Source: Hippasteria phrygiana
Lineage: Eukaryota; Echinodermata; Asteroidea; Valvatida; Goniasteridae
Length of the DNA stretch: 64,000 nucleotides
NCBI GenBank assembly: GCA_037893225.1
Contig: JAZGUH010000027.1
Location: forward strand, 620,001-684,000
Direction of reading: 5' to 3'
Each line of letters begins with the position of its first letter. The stretch's first letter is position 1. The position numbers were made by a program, and so were the translations under genes. The notes beneath the pieces were generated by a model. That model did no database searches. It was given only the letters and a program-made list of their open reading frames with translations, and had not been told where the DNA came from. This document shows positions 49,050-62,400 of the stretch, piece after piece.

Positions 49050-52000
49050 GTAAGCTTTCTGTCTTCAGAATGTAGGCCTACACTGTCAGTGTCGTAAAGC
49101 ATAGAAATCCAATGACACGCTCATTGTCATAGGTTAAATAAGCAGTATTTTCAGCCATAATTAATTGCGCCAAAATGTACCAGCTTCAAAAATATTATTT
49201 CAAATGTTTCCCGCTGTGTATTTCTTCCTTGAATTATTGAATTATTTCATCCTTAGTCACCCGGTTCCCCCAATATCCTTCCCTCCAACGAACCCCACCC
49301 CACCCTACACACACACAGTTACTCAACCAATACTTTGGACACATTTTAAAGACAAAAATCAATAACGGCTTTCTGTCTGAAGGAGCTGAAATATTTATTC
49401 TCAACCTCGTGTTTTACATCATTATCAGAATAAGTCAGACGTTCGATTCGATTCGAGCCAGTACTAACGTTAGTACTACTCCAGAAAACCTTGACACAAT
49501 AAATATCTTGTAAAAACTAGCAGACATCATCTTTGCAGAAGTTTAATTTGTGTAGAAGATGTTTGTTTTTTTACGCGAAAACTATGATTACTTAGGGAAG
49601 TGATATGCACGTCGCATGTGCGGCATGTACGATTCGCTTGAGTCTGTCGGGAGATACGCCTCAGAGAAATATTGTTGTCAGAGAGTACACTTCTTCCTCC
49701 ATGTTGAAACTTCGAACACCAAAACATCGCACATGTACATGTATGTGTACGTATATGCAATTTAACCCGTCCCACAATGCAACGTAGTCTATGGAATAGC
49801 CGCTCATGCATGCAACGTCTGATACTCAGTCTACATGCACCTCTGTTGTAGTCCTTTACCTGTAGTGGTTTTTAGCCTTGTACTGAGCGACTATACACAC
49901 AAACAAACAAAGAAATTCCAGCATATATACTTCGATTTTGCGATTGTATTATTGATCCTTTCACCCACATTTATGCCTAAAAATGTGACCCTGAGGGACG
50001 GAAAAACGCGCTGTGGTATCATCACGGCATGGACTTCATTAGGACAACGGAGGAGCTGGTTCATTGAACATGCATGGTCATTATAATAAACAGACCGTTT
50101 TACAAACGAGCTGCATTTGTAATGAACACGCCTTTTTCTCTATCGACGGATTTCGCCTGCATTTGTTATTGGTCTTTACTGTATGTACAACACAGGCGGC
50201 CATTGCTTAGGGACTTCCACACGCCATTTTTTTCAACCCCAAGCTATGGGAACGTTTTTAATAGAAGTCGCCCAATACAAGGATAAAAGCCACTCTAGGT
50301 AAAGGGCTACAAGAGGTTGTGGGGTTGGCCACATTTTGGGTAATTGCCATGCAACCAATTACCACCCTTGCGGGTTTCCTGGGTCCAGATCTAAATGGTA
50401 AGCACTTATCCAGAAACGCCAAAATGACATCGTCGCGCGTATCGCGCCTAATTGTGCCTATTCAGTAAGGCCTATAGTGCATTTTCAGTAATACACTGTT
50501 ATTCTCCTGTGTAAAAAACCGCTGTGTAGAATATTTTTTAAACAACCATGTGTAATTATTGAACATTGTTGTGTGATCATATCCAAGTTGTGTAAATGTT
50601 TGGTTGTGTAAATGCATATAAATCGATAATGTCGCCAAAACTGAATTTAAACAACTGCTGTGTAGACTTTGAAGCACGTAAACAGAAATAAACCAATCAA
50701 GAAGTACGACCAATCAGAAATGAGGACATTTTTATTCACAAAAGTCAGGTTAAATTGCCGTGTTTAGTCCAAAAACACACTTTCTTGACCATAATATGTT
50801 TTATTCAAACAATTCCACAATAGAATTTACATTTTTCTCTTTACAAACATAGGTGAAGAATCTTATTACATCTTTAATTTCATATTCAAATATTGAAATT
50901 GTTCATGGGAAGCCATGACTTTATTATGAGGGGATACGCTGAATATAAAGCTAAATCACAACATCGTTCACTCTGTAGTCTTTAGTAGATTATCGTAGCA
51001 TTTATACAATCTACCTTAGTAATGTAGGCCTATAATACATATGATGCACGATATGGGGCAGAGGAAACCCCCCTCTTTTGTGTTGGTTATTGTGTTCCCG
51101 GAATTTCAGGAATTCTTTTCAGAGGTCTAGGGGGGATGTGTTAAGTAACAATAGTCTGGAGAGTGTATATGGTATAGGGACAAAAGAGGGGTACCCCTCT
51201 GCCCCATATCGTGCTGGGTATACTATAATAAGTTACTTCCGTTTAGTCTGGTTCCGAATTCATTTATTTCTGTTATTAATGGCAATCCACGCTGTAAAAA
51301 TCCCGTAAATTTACTGTGCACTTCCCGTAATTTGTAAGGTTTTGTACCGTGTTTGCTTCAAAAATTAACAAATTGCTGTGTAAACCATTTACACAACTAA
51401 TTGGGTAAATGAATTTTACACATTATTGTGTAGAAATACTACACAACTGTTGTTTACAAATTACACAACTAGGGTTGTGTAAACTGTTTACACAACAGTT
51501 GCTAGGTTCATATAGTAAACAGCGGTGGTGTACAATTTTACACAACTTGTGTAAGATTTTACACAACCGTAATAACAGTGTACATGACGATGTCATTTAG
51601 GTGGTTCTGGATAAGTGCTTACCCATCTAAATGGAGGATGAATATGGTTACACAACTATGTTCCGACACCCCTATGTTCCGACACCCCTATGTTCCGACA
51701 CCCCTATGTTCCGACACCCCTATGTTCCGACACCCCTATGTTCCGACACCCCTATGTTCCGACACCCCTATGTTCCGACACCCCTATGTTCCGACACCCC
51801 TACAAATGTATGTTACGACACCTATGGGATTGAGTGACCAATGCACAATTTTGTTTATCTCACACAGATACTGTGATAAATGGCTTTTGTTTTCTATATC
51901 AAAAACATATGATCACAGACTTTTCTGTATTATCCCTGCACTTCTTTGTCCTTGAATGTTATTTTAGTCTTTGTTCTGTACTGTATGATCGAGGTCTTTC

Positions 52001-54246
52001 TGTTTTATTGTTGTATGAGTACAAAAAAATATCTACAAGGTTCTCGTTTCCATTTTCCCCTAAATTCAAATTATCCCAACAAAATATATTTGGAGAAGAA
52101 AAATGGTCCAGGAAAATGAGCATTGGTGGATTAAAACTAGGATCTTTCTATCCATAGCTCATCTCACTATCTACTAGGTTACTGTGAAAGCACAACCGTT
52201 CTTTAAAGTGTATTAATGAATAAGTAATTGACTAATAATAACAACAATGCTAGCTCTTCTTTTCTCATATATAAACATAATTTTCCCATTGAAACTACTG
52301 AATTATTCATAAATTTCCCGTAACCCTCCTAGGAAAAAAATTATGCCTACGGGCCTGCACAAAAATGGTGTGACCCTGTAGATAACGAGGGGTTATAAAC
52401 GTAAACATAGGCTAGTCTCTGGCCCAACGCACCAGTCGAAACGGGCTAGCACAATCTTATATGCGGGTTGTCGGAACATAGGGCTGTCGGAACATTGGGG
52501 TGTCGGAAGATAGGTTGAGTAGTCGGAACATAGGGGTGTCGGAACATAGGTTGAGTGGTCGGAACATAGGTTGAGTGGTCGGAACATAGGTTGAGTGGTC
52601 GGAACATAGGGGTTTCGGAACATAGAGCAGTCACCATAAATCTTCAATACCAAAGATGTTATCCTAATGTTTAGACCTGTGAGCGGTGTACTAACTTCCA
52701 CCATTGGTGAGACCCGACTGAATGCAATCAATACATGCAGTACCAGTACTATGTTCAGTACATGAACACTTAATGGATTTAAATCGTACTTAATGGGATC
52801 TTGTGAATTGGCTTCTACCTGACAAACTCCACGAAAACTGAAAATGAAGCAATGGTTTTCTTTAGGTCCCGGAGTAAGGAATCGATGATCGTCAAACAAA
52901 ATCCTCTTGAGCCATAGGTGCTAGACACAAAAGGAAGGGCGTTTTATGACGTCGGATTTAATTTGATTACTGCACTCATCAGCGACGACAAATGACACAA
53001 ATGACACAAGCGGGCTAGACTGGACTTGGTAAAAACAGCTCTCAAAAATAACTGTTTAAAATTATTTCATGGCAGAAGTAATTGCCTGTTTATTTAACCT
53101 CATAAAACTGTAAAATAACGCAAATCAACGGGCCAATACATAGGCCTATAGGGCCAAGAATTGAAAGGCATACATCGATCGCCCCGAATCCCCCAAATTT
53201 AATATATTTGCTTAGTTTCCTAACCTATTTCCAAGGTATGAGTATAAAAATCCTGCTATACCCGACTCATGAAAACGTTTTTTTCCCGATTTTAAGCAAA
53301 AGCTGAGTTAACATGTGTGTACATGCTGTGTGTGCGCCCATACCCCCTTTTGTCCCTATACCCTATGCAAATTACTCTTTCATGCGTTACAAAACGTATG
53401 TAAGGAATTCCAGAGATATCCTGGAACACCCAGACCAACACAATTTGAATAACATACAACGCCCAATATGCACAAAGAGCGTGTTCGATTACTCATCTGC
53501 GCTATAAAGCCCGGTTTAAGCCCGGTTCATACTTCATGCGAATGTACGAAAGCCCGTTAGTGCCATCGGGTTTTTTTTCGAGAGCAGTTATTTTTATTTT
53601 CGAGAGCAGTTATTTTTAGTTTCGAGAGTAGTTATTTTTATTTTCGAGAGCAGTTATTTTTATTTTCGAGAGCAGTTATTCTTTTTTTCGAGAGCAGTTA
53701 TTCTTTTTTTCGAGAGCAGTTATTATTTTTTTTGAGAGCAGTGTTTTTTTTTCGAGAGCAGTTATTTTTATTTTCGAGAGCAGTAATTTTTTTTCCGAGA
53801 GCAGTTATTTTTATTTTCGAGAGCAGTTATTTTTATTTTTCAGAGCAGTTATTTTTAATTTCGAGAGCAGCTATTTATATTTTCCAGAGCAGCTATTTCT
53901 ATTTTCAAGAAGCAGCTATTCTTTGTTTCAAATCAAGAAGCACATGTTTTGCGCAGACGCCTGGGTGTGCATGCAGTGTTTAGTGCATGCACTGGCGCTT
54001 GCTACATTCCTCAAAAGCGCAGCTGTAGGCCTAATATTCTACGGATCAACCTACTTTGTCTCTCACAGTTTCCATTAAATACCCCGCAATAACGCCAGGG
54101 TCACTATTTGTCGCAGAGTCTTCAATCCAGAGGATCTGTCTTGATTATCCGTCGATACGTTAATACAAACCCCATAAGGCTTTAGTTTGTCATAAGCGTC
54201 GAGGTGCCACACAAAGTCTGGGCCTCTGCCGTTGTATGTCCTTGTA

Positions 54247-54321
<75 letters not shown>

Positions 54322-57300
54322 TTTGCTCGACTCCCTCTGGGTGATACCCAGCACGATATGGGGGGAAAAGGGTACCCCCTTTTATCCCTATACATTAAGC
54401 ACACTCCAGATTATTGTTATCTAACACATCCCCCTAGATTTCTGAAAAGAATTCCTGAGATTCCGGGAACACAATGACCAACACAAAAGAAGGGGGTCCC
54501 TTTTCTCCCATATCGTGCTTCATATGCTCTGGGGGTCTAGTCATCCCAGAGGATGGCGCACTGTTTCTCGGCTTACCAGCAGTCCATTCTGAAGGCATCT
54601 CAGGTTCATCAACTGGTAACCACAAAGTTGCCCTAAGGTACTCAACTGCCCTTCTATAAAACATGCAACATCAGAAATGTCTGTCTGGTGTTTTCGGCGA
54701 TAAAGGCCAAGTTCTCGCAATTTACGGTTTAGGTTATACGCTTGCTGATCAAGATATTATGATTACAAGCAAGTGAAGCAATTATTTCGTCACAATTAAG
54801 TCCCAAACTAAAGTAATGCCGGATCAAATGCAGACACCGAACAGCTGCTTGAAAAAAGAAAAAATACAGCTGCTTAAAAATAAAATTAACGGCTCTTGAA
54901 AATAAAAATAACTGCTCTCGAAAATACAAATAACTGCTCTCGAAAAAAAAATAACTGCTCTGGAAAATAGGAATAACTGTTCTGGAAAATAGAAATAACT
55001 GCTCTCGAAAAAGAAATAGCGGTGGCACTAACGGGCTTTCGTAGAATGCGAATGCGAAGCGAATTTTATGACGTCAACAATAATGAAGTTTCATTGTGAC
55101 GTTCTCCGTTACCTTAAGGTAGTGTACAATTTTCAGAAATGGGCGGATTTGGGGGTTAGTATTTTATAGGAAATATCGTTCCACTGACCTGTTCAAAGTT
55201 TTGCGTTGTTGGATGGCGAAAAAAACGAGGGAAAAACGGCGCTCGTTTTCAACAGTCTGGCGGATGATAGCCTTTAGTCAAGGCGTGCGTGGCTACCTAG
55301 AAGCGTGACACCCCGAATGCATATTGCCAGCATGTCCAGGGCGTGCCACTCGTCTGGGTAGCCACGCGCGCCTTGACTAAAGGCTACATGGCAGCAACCT
55401 CGTTACCATGGGTACGATCTTGCGGCGCCATGTTTTCCCACCATGCCTTGCTCGATCCTAAAGTGAGTGAAGGAACGCACACGCGCCCATGGAGTCGAGG
55501 ATGACATGGCAGTTTCCCAACGATTTCCAGCTGGAAATCGTTGGAAAACGATATAAATTTCCACTTTTCTTGACAACGACAGAACACCTGGTGACATAAT
55601 TTCACAGGATGATTGAGACTACTATTAACTTACAGTCTAGTAAGGTTTTTCGTAATAATTCAGTTTTAAAAAAAATGGATAATTACCAATTGTGTACACT
55701 ACCTCGAATTCGCTTCGAATTCGCTTCGCATTCGCATGAAGTATAAACTGGGCTTTAGTCATGGTGCCAACTTTGAAATTTTCTAAACTTTTACGAACTG
55801 TTACGATTTCGTAAGCCTTCGCAATATATCGCAACGGTGTCATAACTTGTCGTAATTGCTTTGCGAATGCATCGTAATCTTTCGTAACCATATCGGGCTG
55901 CTTCGGCAAATTATTTTCCTCAACGAAGTGTCACGACAGTTCACGAAGTAGTTGCGAAGCAGTTACGACACGTTACGAAGTTTACGACATTGTAACGAAG
56001 TAATTACGAAATGGTTACGAACCAAGGCGAAAAAAGTAGCGTCAACACGAAACACCTGTGTTTTGGCGCGAACCGTTTACGAATTTGGTTACGAATTGAT
56101 GAGAATGACGACGAATTCATTCCCGAAACATTACGACATTGCGACTCAGTTATGAAGCGTTTTCGACTTTGACGAAGCACTTACGACGCGGTTACGAACT
56201 TGCCGACGTGGTTTGAAACACGTGACGACGCCAACAAGAACACGTAGGAAACATGTGATGAAATAGCGGTTCGTGGCGTTTTGTCTTCACTTTCGCCGCT
56301 GTTTGCCGGATTCCTTGAAGAACGAGAACCGCAGCCGCCAGGAGGAGTCCATTATTTGAGGTCATTTACTGTGTAAAGAGGTGCGTGCATGGTTTCGGTC
56401 GAACACATATTAAACGTGTAGTTTCTACTATGTGTAATATTAAAACGGAGAAATGAAGAAGACGAAGGCATGACATCCGCACATCGCAGAGAGCAATCAT
56501 TATTGTATCGGGGTTGATTTCGACATTGTAAGTTTGAGTTGTAACATTCACAACTCACAATTTAGTAGTTATGAGTGCGATTCGGACCATTTTGATTAAG
56601 AATGATTATAAACTGGGATCATAGGTGAGGATGATTTTCACTCCCTTACATTTTTGTTCTACATCCAAATCTTACAAACGTACTCGAAACAAACCCTTAA
56701 GTAGTGCAACCCGTCTGTACAGGTCAAACCATTTGGAACACAACATTTGCATAATAGGAGCCAATTTGAAAACCCTTTTTTTAGCCAGCTGGAACGACCC
56801 CATTCGCGTAGGAGGGGTGTTGACTTGCGCAAGCGAATTCAAGACAATGATTTGCCAATAGATGATTTATGTATTTCGTATTTAAAGAAGGAGTTGCAAG
56901 GTTATTTAAATTTTAGAACGGAGTGAAGACTTGCGAAGGGCCCCTAATGCAGTAATTCATTGTTGAAAGCTTGCAAAATTATTTAATTATTTTACTGATA
57001 ACAACCACCAAAAGGTCAAACTGCCACTCAAAAGTTACACTGAATAAGTACAATATTTGGGGCGCGGGCGGGTTGCTATTTTTTTTCCTAGAAAAATTGA
57101 CATGCATATTCGTGATTAAGTTACTTACATAATGGCATTCCATGAGGAGCGTGATCCCTGGCTATACGGCATTATGGGTTTAAGAATTCTGACTGTAGCG
57201 TTTGCCGAACAAAGACACTAACAATTTAGGAGACCGCCAACACAAGCCACGTTTACACATAGTCGATCAGACGATCTGCAGACGATTTTTATATATTAGA

Positions 57301-59455
57301 CATTCGTTTCTCTTCGCGTTTGATCGCCCCAGAACTTTTGGAAGTTTTGCCTTTTGCCATTTTCAAGTGAATTTGACAGCAGGTCTGGACATCTCAAGAA
57401 AAAGAGACAGAATGATTGCACTTGGGTAAATCGGCGCTATTTATATTCAAAGCGTTTGGGGTCGTTTGCACCTTGTGATGAACCGCCAGGAATCGCAGTC
57501 AACCGCATGCAAAGCTTCCTAATTCGCGTGAACACCGCGGGGGTCCGTCTGGAGTCGCGTGGGAAACGCCTTAATTCGTCCTGATTCGTCAGGAACCGCC
57601 CAACAAACCGTGTCGAACCGCGCGGGGATCATGTGGATGTCGCCTTCATTCGTCTTCATTCGCGAGGGACCTGTGTTGAGTCGTCCTCATCCGCGTGCAA
57701 TTAATTCGCCCTCAGTCGCCACAGATCGCCTGCATTCCGCGTGAAAAATTAATGACCTCTCCCTGGCATCGTGTGCAAAAAACCCCAAAAAGCAAATGCG
57801 CATCGAGACGAATAGCAGCGAATGAAAACGAAACATTTTGGGAGTTAACTTTTTGGGCAAATGTACAAAAACAAATTCAGAACCCCCCCCCCCCCCCCCC
57901 CACCCCTGCAAAAAATCCTGAATCCGCACCTGAAACCATAAGTATTTAATCAGTAAAGATAAATTTTAGTCAAGAATTAATTTATAATTTTTTCTGCAGC
58001 CCGTTACATCCAAGTGGGTTGCAAAACCATCTACTTCAGTCAAGAAAAAGGTAAATCGGGGGCTTATTTAATTGTTCTCCTGTTTTTGTTGGGGAAAAGG
58101 CTGGTACTTTTTGTTGACACTGGTGCATGGCGCCATATAACCTCCAAGTTTTGTTTCTAAGGACCCAATCAGGGTCTCTGATTTGCAAAAAGCAAAGAAA
58201 AATGAGGGTTCGACCCTCACCACTGGATCAGCCCTGTTTGCTTCTTCTGTTGTTGTTGCTGCTGGTGTTGTTGTTGTTGTTGTTGCTGCTGGTGTTGTTG
58301 TTGCTGCTGCTGATGCGGTTGCTGTTGTTGACATTTCTAAAAAAGGCTAACAAAATTAGCGGGGTCGGTTTTGTTTTTACCTGATTGCCTCTCTTCCGTT
58401 TAACTCGCACTTGGTGGTACAACCCACGAAAATTTCAGGGTCCGCCCCTAAAACCATTAGTATTTAATCAGTAAAGATTAATTTGAGTCGAGAATTGTTT
58501 TCATTTTTTTTTCTGCAGCCGAATCCCGTTACATTCAAGTTTTTTTCTAAGACCCAATCAGGGTCTCTGATTTGCAAAAAGCAACGAAAAATAAGTGGCA
58601 AATTTTATTCCAACCGCCGGGTGACCGGTTTCTGGCGGTTTTCCAGTCTGTGGGCATTTTCAATAGGCTGGGGCTGCATCATGAATACATAGATGTATTG
58701 GCATATGCAAGAGGTCACCCTTGCCTTGCCCACGGTCCCATTAGAAATCAGTAAACAGCTCTGGAGGATTACACCAGAGTGACCAACTCTGTGATAATAT
58801 ATAGATGCCTGGCTTGTTGATTACCCCTATTGTTAAGATATTATCGGATTGGTTTGGTATTCAGTCTTCGCAAGTGATGTTTCTGCATGACACAACTTCT
58901 CTATTTGGTGTTTGAAAACAATTTAAGTGAAAATGTCAATCGTTATATGCGCACTTTGGGCCTGCAGTCTGGAAATGAAGAATAAAGCCATAAATCTTTT
59001 GGTGACGGGTGAATGAACAATCCTGTATACGCGCGCCATGTCCACTGTGCATGCAGTTCCTTCCTCCATGATGTTACCAATGACCAGGGGTGCGTTTTGG
59101 CGGTCACAAACAGCCATGAACCAAGAATTTGTTCGATTGCTTCTTGTCGGTGAATTTCTTTGGGAATTTGAAATAGGCGAAAATTACGCATCATTATGAA
59201 ATCCTCAAATTTCCAAAGTAATTAAACAAAGAGAAACAACAGAACCAGTTTTCGGTTATGACCGCCAAAACGCACCCCAGAACAAAGTGGGCAACGAATA
59301 CACCGATTTTAAGAGACGTGTTTTTTGGCCCGGATTGGAACAGACTTGGGGTCTAAATTTTGGTAATAAATCTCATACAACTTTTTAAAACTCTGATTTT
59401 CTACTAAGCAACAAGTTCCTCAAAAAGCCCAGGAGATTTCTAATTATAAAAATTA

Positions 59456-59486
<31 letters not shown>

Positions 59487-62400
59487 AATAATTATAATAA
59501 TAATAATAAATAATAATCATGAGTTTGGCCTCTTAACTTCCATGGCCAGGCAGACACCATTCTGGAGTAGCACTAATAAGGTGTGCCGTGGCTAATGAGC
59601 TCATTATAGATCAGAAAAAAAACCGGCGAAAACCGCAGAAAACCGGAGGGCAACTGGAGGTTGGGGTAAATTGTGCCCCCCCCCCTCCCCCCAAAAAAGG
59701 GTTCGACCCTCACCCCTGGATCAGCCTAGCTATTTGCTTCTTCTGTTGTTGTTGCCGCTGCGGTTGCTGTTGTTGTTGAACTTTTCTAAAAAAACGACTA
59801 AAACAAATAGCGGGATCGGTTTTGTTTTTACTGATTGCCTCTCTTCCGCTTAATTCGCACTAGGTGGTACAACCCACGAACATTTCAGTGGTTCTGCGGC
59901 GATTTTTCCCACAACCCCACGGCACCAACCACAGCCTCGGTATAACGAGCGCCTCCACATCGACTTACAGACTGGTGGACGAGGCACTCCACGTCGGCGA
60001 CACTGCACACTTCATAATTCAAGCCAAAGACGACGAGGGCAGGAACAAGACCTTCGGTGGCGATTTCTGGTTTCCGGTTTTAACCAGTGCCGTTGGTGCG
60101 CACCCAACTACTGGAGGGCGCACTGCTGGATCTGTGGTGGACCACAACAACGGCACGTACAGTGTATTCTTTTACGCTGGCTGGGAGGGAACCGCTCACA
60201 TTCGCATGACGCTGGCTGCCCCGAGCGAGGCTACAAAATGGCTGCGGGAGAAATTTTGGCCTATTGAAAAGCACATTTTCTGGACGGCAACGTTTATTGG
60301 TCGGCGTAACAAAACCGTAACCGAAGCAACCTTGTGCTATCTCTTGAGAAATGTGACGTCATCGCAGCATTGTATTGTCGATTATAACCCCAAAGCCACT
60401 GGCCTAACAGCTTTGCACTGTGAAAAGCCGAAGAAAGATTTGGCGTGTGACGATCTTCGAACACTTAAGCTTAACGGGACGACCATAACAAACAGAATTA
60501 AGCAACTGACCGATGAAGACGGGAAACTATTTCAAGGGTAGGTTGTGATATACTACTACATTGTATAGCTGTAGAAGGACGCACTTCTTATGCAAATTAA
60601 ACGTCGACAAAGACCGGCACCAGACTAGCGAAGTGAAAACAAAGCCTTGCCAACGGGAAATGTGGGAATTTCAGCGTCAGTTGGCGTTTTCATGGGATTT
60701 CAAAAACACCCAAATCACAAAGCAAAATTGTGTTCCATTTGTCACTGTCCTCATCATACTCGAAACTCCGATATGTTTCAGGCAAATGACATTTGATATG
60801 TCGAATGAATGAAAGACGACCCAAGATACCAAGAATAAGCTCGCGAGATTTGTTTTGTATACAACAGATTTTGTTCTCATCGCGCAAACTGGTATCTGCA
60901 TGTTTACCAACGTGAGAAGTTATGTCCCCATACTTCCCAGGTTGTATCGTAAAGTTGGCGCGTGATCCTTGGCTATACGGCATTGGTTTATGACTTCTGA
61001 CCAGCGCCCACTTTTGTGATTTTTACCTCAAAGTTTGCATTAAAAGCCGACTCGAACGTAGACTACATATCGTTTGAATAATTAGGCTATACAGTGTTCA
61101 TGGGGAAAATCCTCCAGTTTGGCTATACATTATACATGTACTTCCAATCGACCGAGGGAGCTGTAACGACCCGATTGTCGGTGTTAACGTACTTGCTTTC
61201 AACTAATACGTCAAACTGTGAAATGTATCGCAGCATGATCCTCACAAATAGACGATATGGGTACTGATTGTGTGTATTGATCAAGAAGACAGGTTTTACT
61301 AATGCAACCTACAAGTGTTCTACACTTAATTGTCAACTGGAACTTTTTTTATGCAGAAAAAATCAGATGCAAAGGCTTTTACAAGGACCACAGAAACTCT
61401 CGTTAGCAAGTGAGTATAGTCTTCTCGTATGAATGCTCAATAGTCTATGGTGTCGGCGTACGTCCGCTATCTCGAGATCACCTTTTTGTTGTAAAAGTCC
61501 CCAAATCATTTACAAAAGCGTAAACACAAGACGATTATTTGCAAATATAATATTGGACCAAGATGTCACAACAAATAGAAAATGTTCACAACAATCTAAG
61601 GACTGTGGCCTCTTTTTCGGCAACTGTTTGTAAAATTTGTTTGTAAAAGTTTTTCAAGGGGTTGGGCTAGACACGTTGTTCTTGTAAAGCTGTACCTGAC
61701 ACCACCCCTCCCTCAATAAAACCATGCCTTCGCAATGTAAATCGTATTTTAAAACCATTACAGAATCACCTAACTGGACTCTTGAGGAGAGTCCGGCGCC
61801 AGTCTGCGAGCCCGATGCCAAGCGCCTTGTGAACGATGGGTTCTGGGTCAACCAAAAGTGGAACTACCTCCAGTGCAAGGTCCGGAGATGGGATGATCCA
61901 GCAGCAGTCAAGGAGTGCTTACGTCATAAGCACGTTTACATCCTCGCCGACTCTACTGTGCGGAGCTGGTACGTCGAGCTCACGAGGAAGCTGGGTTTGC
62001 CCTGGAAACATCTACCGGGGAAAGGCAAACGTGGGCACGTCATGCACAGCTACCACGCTCGTATTGACTTAAACATGACTTACCGTTTCCACTCCCGTGT
62101 GTTGTTAGAAGCTCCACTCTCCTTGGATATCACGAAATATGAAGTGGACCTGCTGGATGGCATACCAAGTCAAGACTGCGACAGGTATATCCTCGTCTTC
62201 TCTCTGTGGGCGCATTACACCCAGTGGACGCGGGAGAGCTACATTGAACACGCGTTGCTTCTCAAAGAAGCCGTCTTGAGGTTCAGGAAGAGGTGCCCTG
62301 ACGTCCCCATTGTCATGAAAGGCACCCACCCGAGGCAACACGAGAATGCGCTTAAGGCGGTTATCTGTAATGATTATACAATTTGGGCTTTAGGTCGCAC

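Larger units (their letters stand above)
45173..57830 (+). repeat. Segmental duplication, block B (copy of block A)
   Basis: Copy of 1-15575. At 56345 it jumps from the equivalent of 11187 to that of 14062, with a 4-base microhomology (GGAG) at the junction. At about 57830 it jumps into the exon 2 upstream flank (AACATTTTGGGAGT), which follows 17695 in block A and 34570 in the gene 2 copy. It is either a recent tandem duplication or an uncollapsed allele. Confidence 0.9.

Noticed and set aside
54075..54477. Poly-alanine frames on both strands
   Set aside because: Artefact of the GCC repeat.
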